A stretch of 8,187 bases of DNA from WHSM01 sp050701635 (GTDB lineage: Bacteria; Actinomycetota; Actinomycetes; Mycobacteriales; Micromonosporaceae), in NCBI GenBank assembly GCA_050701635.1, contig JBOGDF010000256.1, positions 1 through 8,187 of the forward strand. Direction: 5' to 3'. Shown here piece after piece: positions 1 to 4,648 of this stretch. Numbering within the stretch: position 1 is the stretch's first letter; every line of letters starts with the position of its first letter. Under the pieces are notes generated by a model that saw nothing but the letters and a program-made list of their open reading frames with translations, was not told the DNA's origin and made no database searches. A program made the translations under genes and the position numbers.

Positions 1-295
1 CGCCACGGTGGAGGCGATCCGGCGCGGCGACGCCGCCGCCCGAGCCGCCCGCAGGTCACCGGTGTCGGTACGCGCCGGCGGCTCCGTGACCGAGACGCTC
101 GCCGTACTGCAGCAGGCGCTGCGCTCCGGCCGCCCGGTCTGGGTCGGCTACGTCGACTCCCACGGCTCCAACGCCACCCGCCAGGTCCGCCCGGTCTCCA
201 TGGGCGCCGGCTATCTGCGCGCCGAGGACCCCCGTACCGAAACCCTCCACACCTTCGCCCTGCACCGCATCACCCACGTCACCCTCGCGGACTAG
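1..295 (+). CDS. Helicase-associated domain protein (XPB partner), C-terminal end only
   Basis: The reading frame is open from the left edge (first full codon at 2) to TAG at 293-295, so only the last 97 codons are present. The visible part ends in a WYL-like fold: a helix with LAVLQQALRSGRPVWVGYVD, then an R-x-V-x-P-V-S strand, then TFALHRITHVTL. This is the usual C-terminus of the large actinobacterial proteins annotated as helicase-associated or XPB/Ssl2-like (the M. tuberculosis Rv0862c type), which normally sit beside the XPB gene. The full role is not established; a part in DNA repair or damage sensing with XPB is inferred from the pairing. The stop codon lies in the CTAG that borders the palindromic element at 296-393. 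The GTG at 8 is internal and not the real start. A separate WYL regulator cannot be fully excluded because the N-terminus is missing. Confidence 0.8.
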   Translation, partial: ATVEAIRRGDAAARAARRSPVSVRAGGSVTETLAVLQQALRSGRPVWVGYVDSHGSNATRQVRPVSMGAGYLRAEDPRTETLHTFALHRITHVTLAD

Positions 296-397
296 GCCGT
301 TTCAGCTGCACGCTGGCGGCGTTCTCGGTCGCTTGTGTGACCTCCGGCCACACGGCGCTCCCTGCGGCCTTGCCAGCGCACACCTGAAACGGCCTAG
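292..397. repeat. Palindromic MITE-like element flanked by CTAG direct repeats
   Basis: A 98-bp segment (296-393) lies between two CTAG copies (292-295 and 394-397). Its ends are perfect inverted repeats, GCCGTTTCAG (296-305) and CTGAAACGGC (384-393). Further in, CGCTGGC (311-317) pairs with GCCAGCG (372-378), and GTGTG (335-339) pairs with CACAC (349-353), so the whole unit folds on itself. It separates two convergent genes whose stop codons are both TAG inside the flanking CTAGs. It may now act as a bidirectional terminator, although no T-run follows. It is too short to code for a transposase, so any movement would need one in trans. Repeat status elsewhere in the genome cannot be judged from this window. 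Confidence 0.75.
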
Positions 398-1689
398 AAA
401 TATCTGAGCCAGAGGTACGGGACACAGATGCTGATCGTGATCACGGTGACCACGAGGCCGTACTTGGTGAACTCCCAGAACGAGATCTTGTGGCCGTGAC
501 GTTCGGCGATACCGAGCACCACCACGTTGGCGCTGGCGCCGACGGCGGTCGCGTTGCCGCCCAGGTCGGCGCCGAGCGCGAGCGCCCACCACAGCACGTT
601 CGCCTGCCCGGGGCCGCCGTTGGCGGCGACCAGGTCGGTGACCACGGGGCTCATCGTCGCCACGTACGGGATGTTGTCGATGATCGCGGACAGGAAGGCC
701 GACACCCACAGCAGCAGCATCGTGGCCAGCCACAGCCGGCCGCCGGTCGCCTCCGCCGCGGCGTTGGCGAGCTTGCCGATCACGCCGTTGGAGACCAGTG
801 CGCCGACCATCACGAACAGCCCGGCGAAGAACACCAGGGTGGGCCACTCCACGTCGCGTGCCACGTCGTTGGCGTCGAGCCGGGAGACCGCGAGCAGCAG
901 CAGCCCGCCGACGATCGCCACCACCGCCGGCTCCAGGTGCAGCGCCGTGTGCAGCACGAACGCGGCCAGGATCACCGCGAGCACGATGCCGCTGACCACC
1001 AGCAGCCGTACGTCCCGGATCGCGTCGCGTTCCTTCAGCGCCATGATCTCGGCGACCCGCTCCGGGCGGTACACGAACGCGCGCCGGAACAGGAAGCGGA
1101 TCAGGACCACGTACACCAGTAAAAGGATCACCACGATCGGGGCGAGGTGGACCAGGAAGTCGTTGAAGGTGAAGTTTCCGCGACTCGGGCTGGCGATGAT
1201 GATGTTCGGCGGGTCGCCGATCAGGGTGGCGGTGCCGCCGATGTTGCTCGCCAGCACCTCCGCGATCAGGTAAGGCGCCACCGGTACGCCGAGCCGCTCG
1301 CACACCAGGATCGTGACCGGCGCGATCAGCAGCACCGTGGTGACATTGTCCAGGAACGCGGACACCACCGCGGTGAACACGCACAGCAGCACCATCACCC
1401 GGAACGGCTTGCCCTTCGCCTTCTTCGCCGCCCAGATCGCCGCGAATTCGAAGACGCCGGTACGTTTCAGCACGCTGACCACGAGCATCATCCCGAGCAG
1501 CAGGAAAATGACGTTCCAGTCGATGCCCGAGTGCTCGGAGAAGAACGCGTGAGCGCCGTTGGTGAGCCCGAGCGCCAGCATCAGCGCGGCTCCGGCGAGC
1601 GCCGCGGCGACCCGGTGCACCCACTCGGTCGCGATGAACAGGTACGCCGCCGCGAAGATCGCGATGGCCAGCCAGGCCTGCCAGGTCAT
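394..1689 (-). CDS. ArsB/NhaD-type ion transporter (IT superfamily)
   Basis: This is a 431-aa polytopic membrane protein with about 11 hydrophobic segments. It has the two-fold repeat typical of the ion transporter superfamily: FLDNVTT (112-118) then NIGGTATLIGDPPNI (149-163) in the first half, and IIDNIPY (336-342) then LGGNATAVGASANVV (376-390) in the second. These paired D-N and N-G-T-A/N-A-T-A motifs form the substrate and ion site in ArsB, NhaD and citrate-type carriers. Likely roles are sodium/proton antiport or oxyanion/organic anion transport; the sequence alone does not decide, and no ars genes are nearby. The ATG at 1689 has GGAG about 8 nt upstream. The CBS gene 52 bp upstream on the same strand is a likely operon partner. 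The length fits the family, and a 473-aa open frame across it on the same strand is a shadow. Confidence 0.9.
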   Translation of the reverse strand: MTWQAWLAIAIFAAAYLFIATEWVHRVAAALAGAALMLALGLTNGAHAFFSEHSGIDWNVIFLLLGMMLVVSVLKRTGVFEFAAIWAAKKAKGKPFRVMVLLCVFTAVVSAFLDNVTTVLLIAPVTILVCERLGVPVAPYLIAEVLASNIGGTATLIGDPPNIIIASPSRGNFTFNDFLVHLAPIVVILLLVYVVLIRFLFRRAFVYRPERVAEIMALKERDAIRDVRLLVVSGIVLAVILAAFVLHTALHLEPAVVAIVGGLLLLAVSRLDANDVARDVEWPTLVFFAGLFVMVGALVSNGVIGKLANAAAEATGGRLWLATMLLLWVSAFLSAIIDNIPYVATMSPVVTDLVAANGGPGQANVLWWALALGADLGGNATAVGASANVVVLGIAERHGHKISFWEFTKYGLVVTVITISICVPYLWLRYF

Positions 1690-1745
1690 GCCGGGATCTC
1701 CGTGGCGCCGCCGGCCGCCGCAACGGCCCGCGTCGCTGGCGTCAT
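1686..1745 (-). other. 19-codon bridging micro-ORF between the CBS and transporter genes
   Basis: An open frame of 19 codons starts at the ATG that overlaps the CBS-gene stop (ATGA, 1745-1742) and ends at a TGA that overlaps the transporter start (ATGA, 1689-1686). The encoded peptide would be MTPATRAVAAAGGATEIPA. I see no convincing ribosome binding site, because the start lies in the CBS coding end. It may serve only as a translational relay, with a terminating ribosome carried from one gene to the next. It could equally be chance, since ATGA overlaps are common in GC-rich DNA. No product function is claimed. Confidence 0.3.
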
Positions 1746-1754
1746 GACGCCAGC
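1735..1754. repeat. Perfect 20-bp palindrome over the CBS stop codon
   Basis: The sequence GCTGGCGTCATGACGCCAGC is identical on both strands with no spacer. It covers the last codons and the TGA stop of the CBS gene plus the start of the bridging micro-ORF. In RNA it can only close as a hairpin by leaving the central bases unpaired, so a dimeric protein site or a weak intercistronic stem are both possible. Confidence 0.6.
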
Positions 1755-2185
1755 ATCCGGTCTAACAGGCTGTCCAGGGTGATCGCGCCCAGCATCTCCT
1801 CGCCCGCCACCACGGCGACCAGCGGGCTGCGCATCCGCGCCATCATCGCCGCGACCTCCAGCACGGTGGCGTCGCCTTCCACCACCGGCAGCTCGCGCGG
1901 CTTCTCCGGCAGCACCTCGCGTACGGTCTTGTCGCGCAGCGCGTTCAGGAACAGGTCGGCGTGCTGCTCGTCGACCACCCGCGCCAGCGCAGGGTCCTCC
2001 TGGCAGTAGCGCGGTACGGCGAACCGGAGCACCTGGGTACCGGGGAGGATCTGCGACGGCTGCCCGCCGTCGTCCAGCACGATCAGACCGGGCAGGTCCT
2101 GGTCGGCCAGCAGCCGCGCGGCGTCCATCGCCGGTGTCGACAGCGTCACGGTGGGAAACGCCGAGGCAAGATCACGTGCTCGCAT
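1742..2185 (-). CDS. CBS-pair (Bateman module) protein, probable regulator of the adjacent transporter
   Basis: A soluble 147-aa protein made almost entirely of two CBS motifs. The first runs from RARDLASAFPTVTLSTPAMDAARLLADQDLPGLIVLDDGG (about residues 2-41) to the LPGTQVLRFAVP helix. The second covers TVREVLPEKPRELPVVEGDATVLEVAAMMARMRSPLVAVVAGEEMLGAITLDSLLDRML (about 87-145). CBS pairs bind adenine nucleotides or similar ligands and often gate channels and transporters. Its place directly upstream of an ArsB/NhaD-type carrier on the same strand suggests it senses energy or nucleotide state for that carrier; this is inference. The start at ATG 2185 has two readings: AGAGG 2 nt upstream is too close for a good ribosome site, while a TAGGCT -10 box exactly 7 nt upstream favours leaderless initiation. 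The foldable element at 2193-2443 adjoins this start. Confidence 0.85.
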   Translation of the reverse strand: MRARDLASAFPTVTLSTPAMDAARLLADQDLPGLIVLDDGGQPSQILPGTQVLRFAVPRYCQEDPALARVVDEQHADLFLNALRDKTVREVLPEKPRELPVVEGDATVLEVAAMMARMRSPLVAVVAGEEMLGAITLDSLLDRMLAS

Positions 2186-2192
2186 GCCTCTG

Positions 2193-2198
2193 AGCCTA
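2193..2198 (-). promoter_or_regulatory. Candidate -10 box for leaderless CBS-transporter operon
   Basis: On the minus strand TAGGCT (TANNNT) is followed by 7 nt and then the CBS start ATG, the geometry of a leaderless actinobacterial transcript. No good -35 hexamer is seen at 17 nt (GCCAAG). The box overlaps the boundary of the inverted-repeat element. If it is wrong, the promoter must lie beyond the element and the transcript would carry a folded leader. Confidence 0.4.
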
Positions 2199-2443
2199 GG
2201 CCGTGTCCTGTCGATCTTGGCCGAGGGAGCCGGGAATCAGGCGTCGATCCGGCAAGGCGGAGGGTTGCCCGGATACCGGTGTTGTATCCGGGTGAACGAA
2301 GGCTCCCAGACCACCCAAGGTGGTCCCGCCCGTCGCGCCATGAAGCGCGCCGGCCGGTCTGTGAGCCTTCGCCGACAACGCCGCCGGTCGGCGTCTGAGC
2401 CCGGCGCAGCCGGCTGAAGATCGGCAGGACACGGCCTGAGGCT
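2193..2443. repeat. 240-bp MITE-like or structured element with long terminal inverted repeats
   Basis: The ends are inverted repeats of 21 bp, 2198-2218 and 2417-2437, differing only at T2211 against G2424, which is a wobble pair in a plus-strand RNA. Pairing extends outward through AGCCT (2193-2197) and AGGCT (2439-2443) with one bulged base. The interior is full of nested stems: GCCGGG 2229-2234 with CCCGGC 2400-2405; a perfect 9-bp hairpin CCCGGATAC 2268-2276 with GTATCCGGG 2284-2292; CGAAGGCTC 2297-2305 with GAGCCTTCG 2363-2371, enclosing GACCACC 2309-2315 with GGTGGTC 2319-2325; and CGCCGAC 2370-2376 with GTCGGCG 2387-2393. The left end CTAGGCCGTGTC resembles the CTAGGCCGTTTC of the element at 292-397. 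I see no coding capacity. A non-autonomous mobile element is the simplest reading; a structured RNA is the alternative. No clean target duplication is visible. Confidence 0.7.
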
Positions 2444-2505
2444 GGCGCGGTCCGCACGCCCGGTTGACGGGTTGCCCGGTGTCGAATGCCACGGCCGGAA
2501 CCGAT

Positions 2506-2557
2506 TCCCAGGAAACTCCCAGGCTTACCCAAGGCTCGTCCCAGGTCGGACCCCCAG
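2506..2557 (+). promoter_or_regulatory. Phased CCCAGG direct repeats, candidate response-regulator operator of apbE
   Basis: TCCCAGG occurs at 2506-2512, 2517-2523 and 2539-2545, with a variant ACCCAAGG at 2527-2534 and a weaker CCCCAGAG at 2552. Aligned on CCC(A), the copies begin at 2507, 2518, 2528, 2540 and 2552, that is 10 to 12 bp apart, so they fall on one face of the helix. Tandem sites at this phasing are typical of OmpR-family response regulators. The array lies about 150-200 bp ahead of apbE. Possible -10 boxes downstream (TAGGAA at 2560, TATGAG at 2586) are weak. No sensor kinase or regulator gene is in this window. Confidence 0.5.
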
Positions 2558-2622
2558 AGTAGGAAGCGCGAACCTTTCCGGGGGGTATGAGTCGCTGGTG
2601 GTGCGGCGGCTCATCCGGCTGA

Positions 2623-2661
2623 GCCCCGGGTTATGAGGAGCCTCCCCTCATAACCCGGGGC
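2623..2661 (+). terminator. Perfect 16-bp hairpin in the apbE leader
   Basis: GCCCCGGGTTATGAGG (2623-2638) pairs perfectly with 2646-2661 around a 7-nt loop. No T-run follows. It ends 45 nt before the apbE start. It could stop transcription entering from the left, attenuate apbE, or on the minus strand lie in a leader for the CBS operon. The loop and 3' arm contain CCTCCCC (2641-2647), which is complementary to part of the apbE ribosome site GGGGG. Confidence 0.55.
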
Positions 2662-2705
2662 ACGGTCGTCTCCGGGAGCGCATTCGGGGATCAAAGGGGG
2701 ACCAC

Positions 2706-3440
2706 GTGCTGGCAGTGACGGCATCAAGACCGGCCCGGTACGTCATCGACGGAACACCCGTACGGCACTCGGCCATGTGTTTCGGCAAGCCGGTGGAATT
2801 CCGGATCAACCCGCCCGCCGACCTGGCCCGGGCATCGCTGGCGGACGGACTCGCCGCCGCGGTGGACCGGCTGCGTACGGTCGAGGCGGCCTTCACCCGG
2901 CATTCGGCCGGCGAGCCGCTGCACGCCGCGATCACCACCGCGGTGATGGCCGGCTGCCGGGACGTACGGGAAGCCACCCAGGGCTACTTCGACCCGTGGG
3001 CGATGCCCGGCGGCTTCAACCCCGACGGGCTGCTTTCCGGCTGGGCGATGGAGCGGGCCGCCGTGGCGCTGTCCGAAGCGGGGCTGTCCGACTTCGCGAT
3101 CTCGGCCGGCGACGAGCTGCTGGTACGCGGCGCCGCGCCCGGCGGCGGGCCGTGGCAGGTCGGCGTCCGGGGACACGCCGGCGTGCTCACCACCACCCTG
3201 CCGCTCACCGGCGGCGCGGTCTCCACCTCTGCCGGACCGGTGATCGACCCGTACACGCAGCGACCCGCGACCCGCTGGGACGCCGTGACGGTGACCGGGC
3301 CCGACCTCGGGATCGCCGACGCGTACGCCACCGGGCTGCGCGCCGCCGGCCCGGCCGGACTGGCCTGGTTCCCCACCGAGGACGGCTACCGCGCCGTACA
3401 GCTCACCGCGCCCCGCCCCGAGCTGCATACCGCCGCCTGA
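2706..3440 (+). CDS. apbE: FAD:protein FMN transferase, ApbE family
   Basis: The family attaches FMN covalently to a threonine of partner flavoproteins, using FAD and Mg2+. Family landmarks in this 244-aa protein are FDP (95-97), PDGLLSGWAMERA (106-118, the usual D-P-G-G-I-x-K-G-x-A-V-D-R-A block), SAGDELLVRG (133-142), STSAGPVIDPYTQRPA (173-188, the TSG...IDPxTG block) and DAYATGL (205-211). It is shorter than the lipoprotein ApbE type (about 300-350 aa) and has no signal peptide or lipobox, so it should be cytoplasmic, like the compact actinobacterial form. The start is GTG 2706, supported by AAAGGGGG at 2693-2700. No FMN-binding domain protein, ferric-reductase-like protein or Nqr/Rnf gene is adjacent, so its substrate is probably encoded elsewhere. 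It converges on the L,D-transpeptidase gene across a shared terminator. Confidence 0.9.
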   Translation: MLAVTASRPARYVIDGTPVRHSAMCFGKPVEFRINPPADLARASLADGLAAAVDRLRTVEAAFTRHSAGEPLHAAITTAVMAGCRDVREATQGYFDPWAMPGGFNPDGLLSGWAMERAAVALSEAGLSDFAISAGDELLVRGAAPGGGPWQVGVRGHAGVLTTTLPLTGGAVSTSAGPVIDPYTQRPATRWDAVTVTGPDLGIADAYATGLRAAGPAGLAWFPTEDGYRAVQLTAPRPELHTAA

Positions 3441-3443
3441 AAC

Positions 3444-3487
3444 CGATGGTGGGCGGGTCCGCGACGCTGCGGACCCGCCCACCATCG
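3444..3487. terminator. Bidirectional hairpin terminator between apbE and the L,D-transpeptidase gene
   Basis: A perfect 19-bp stem (3444-3462 with 3469-3487, beginning CGATGGTGGGCGGGTCCGC) closes on a 6-nt GACGCT loop. It lies 4 nt after the apbE stop and 20 nt before the transpeptidase stop on the other strand. The strong GC stem without a T-tract is the usual actinobacterial form. Confidence 0.85.
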
Positions 3488-3506
3488 CAGGGAGGCAGTG
3501 AAACGC

Positions 3507-4343
3507 TCAGGTGCCCGGCTTGCGGCCGAACGAGTGCACGGAAGTGCCGACCGAGGTGAGCTGCCACAGGGCCACGGCGTCGGACGACAGCAGGTTGACG
3601 CAGCCGTGCGAGCCCGGCCCCTCGTGCAGGTACGACGGGGTCTCGTGGAACCCGATGTCGCCGGTGAAACGCTGCCAGTACGGCAACGGCACCTTGTAGT
3701 ACGACGACATCGGCCGGCGCTTCTTCTCGGTGATCGTGTAATGCCCGCTGGGCGTGGTCAGGCCGGCCCGGCCGGTGCGTACCAGGGTGGGGCCGAGGAC
3801 GACTTTGCCGCCGCGTACCACCCACATGGTCTGGTGGGTCAGGTCAAGGCAGACGGTGAGCCCGCCGCCCGCGTCGCAGGCGTCGAGTCTGGTCTCGGCG
3901 AGCCGGCGAGCCGCGGCGTCGGTCTGCGGGCCGGCGCGACCGGTGGCCGGCGAGATCGCGTACCGCCGCTGGAATTTCTTGATCGCCGCGCAGTCCCGCG
4001 GTGACTGCTGGCCGTCGACGGTGACCGCCCCGAAGCCGCCGAGCTTCGCCAGGTGCTGCTCGACAGCGCGCTGATGCGGCCCGACCGGACAGCCGGTCTT
4101 CTTCGCCGGCGCCGTCGATGGCGACGCCGACCCTGAGGGGCCCGGCCCGCCGTCCTCCCCCGTGGCGGACGGTTGGCCGGGCCGGTCAGGTGCGGTCGAC
4201 GCGCTCGGCCCCGATGAGGGCGACCCGCCGGCGAAGTGCGCCTGCCGGCCGGGCTCCCTCCCGAACGCGTACGTGGCGGCGGTCAACGCCACCACCGCTG
4301 CGGCAGCCAGAGCAAAGATCGCGGTGCGGGTGGTACGTCGCAT
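3507..4343 (-). CDS. Secreted L,D-transpeptidase (YkuD) with peptidoglycan-binding domain
   Basis: A 278-aa exported enzyme of cell-wall crosslinking, forming 3-3 (meso-DAP to meso-DAP) bridges or anchoring proteins. Residues 1-28 (MRRTTRT then an Ala/Val-rich core to TYAFG) form a signal or anchor helix without a lipobox. Residues 30-82 are a Ser/Pro/Gly-rich linker. Residues 84-150 form a peptidoglycan-binding domain (GCPVGPHQRAVEQHL ... AAIKKFQRRYAI ... TGRAGPQTDAAARRL). The YkuD domain (163-272) carries TPSGHYTI (197-204), catalytic-site His233 in IGFHETP and SHGCVN (245-250) with nucleophile Cys248. Cysteines 85, 118, 156 and 165 could form disulfides outside the cell. ATG 4343 is chosen because GGGGAGG stands just upstream (4349-4355) and the signal peptide starts here; a longer open frame reaching 4766 runs into XPB coding sequence. 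Confidence 0.92.
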   Translation of the reverse strand: MRRTTRTAIFALAAAAVVALTAATYAFGREPGRQAHFAGGSPSSGPSASTAPDRPGQPSATGEDGGPGPSGSASPSTAPAKKTGCPVGPHQRAVEQHLAKLGGFGAVTVDGQQSPRDCAAIKKFQRRYAISPATGRAGPQTDAAARRLAETRLDACDAGGGLTVCLDLTHQTMWVVRGGKVVLGPTLVRTGRAGLTTPSGHYTITEKKRRPMSSYYKVPLPYWQRFTGDIGFHETPSYLHEGPGSHGCVNLLSSDAVALWQLTSVGTSVHSFGRKPGT

Positions 4344-4470
4344 CGTGTCCTCCCCGTGTGCCGCCCCAGTGCCTCTTACACGCCTGGGACGCCCCCGATG
4401 GTTGCTGCCGTAACCAAAACTTTGCCGTGGCCGCCGGTACGTGTGCTCCCACCTTCGTGCCACCCACCCA

Positions 4471-4510
4471 CTCCGCCCCGCCCCCCGCCGCCCCCCGCCG
4501 CCCCGCCCCG
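4471..4510 (-). other. G-quadruplex-prone tract upstream of the L,D-transpeptidase gene
   Basis: Read on the minus strand, this tract has at least five G-runs of four to six bases separated by C or CGGC. It includes a tandem 10-bp repeat (4481-4490 and 4491-4500, CCCCCCGCCG on the plus strand). It lies on the coding strand 128-167 nt ahead of the transpeptidase start. A structural role is possible, but GC-rich low complexity without function is equally likely. Confidence 0.4.
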
Positions 4511-4590
4511 CGCGCCAACCGCGCCGCATGAAGGGCACCTTCATGTAGGCATGACTGCATGAAGGTGCCCATGATCCTGGGGCGGGGCGG
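4498..4590. repeat. Nested palindromes, CATGAAGG repeat unit
   Basis: CATGAAGG-GCA-CCTTCATG (4527-4545) is itself an inverted repeat. Its second half GGGCACCTTCATG (4533-4545) also pairs perfectly with CATGAAGGTGCCC (4558-4570), which is an inverted second copy of the unit. An outer stem can form between CCGCCCCGCCCC (4498-4509) and GGGGCGGGGCGG (4579-4590). It looks like a short dispersed intergenic repeat; the competing folds are mutually exclusive. Confidence 0.6.
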
Positions 4591-4591
4591 G

Positions 4592-4614
4592 TTGTCAGAG
4601 CCATGAGGGACACT
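4592..4614 (+). promoter_or_regulatory. Candidate PafBC/RecA-independent DNA-damage promoter of XPB
   Basis: TTGTCAGAG (4592-4600), an 8-nt spacer and GACACT (4609-4614) match the mycobacterial RecA-NDp consensus TTGTCRGTG-N8-TANNNT at 8 of 9 positions in the first block and 2 of 3 fixed positions in the -10 block, with exact spacing. Transcription would start near 4621, leaving a leader of about 28 nt that holds the ribosome site AGGAGGAG (4636-4643). This supports damage-inducible expression of XPB, but it is unproven here. Confidence 0.55.
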
Positions 4615-4648
4615 TGAACGTCTGCACCCCGTACCAGGAGGAGAACCG

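Larger units (their letters stand above)
4344..4648. other. Divergent intergenic region between the transpeptidase and XPB genes
   Basis: About 305 bp hold, from left to right, the transpeptidase ribosome site (4349-4355), an imperfect inverted repeat GTTGCTGCCGTAAC (4401-4414) that might be an operator, a C-rich tract (4471-4510), the nested CATGAAGG palindromes (4527-4573), a G-rich tract (4579-4591) and the XPB promoter and ribosome site. I could not place a convincing -35/-10 pair for the transpeptidase. I see no small gene. Confidence 0.6.

Noticed and set aside
302..1723. 473-aa open frame on the minus strand
   Set aside because: It is the Arg/Gly-rich shadow of the transporter in another frame; the 431-aa frame has clear membrane segments and family motifs.
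4344..4440. c-di-AMP riboswitch ahead of the transpeptidase
   Set aside because: Cell-wall enzyme genes of actinobacteria may carry one, but I could not find its conserved core here.
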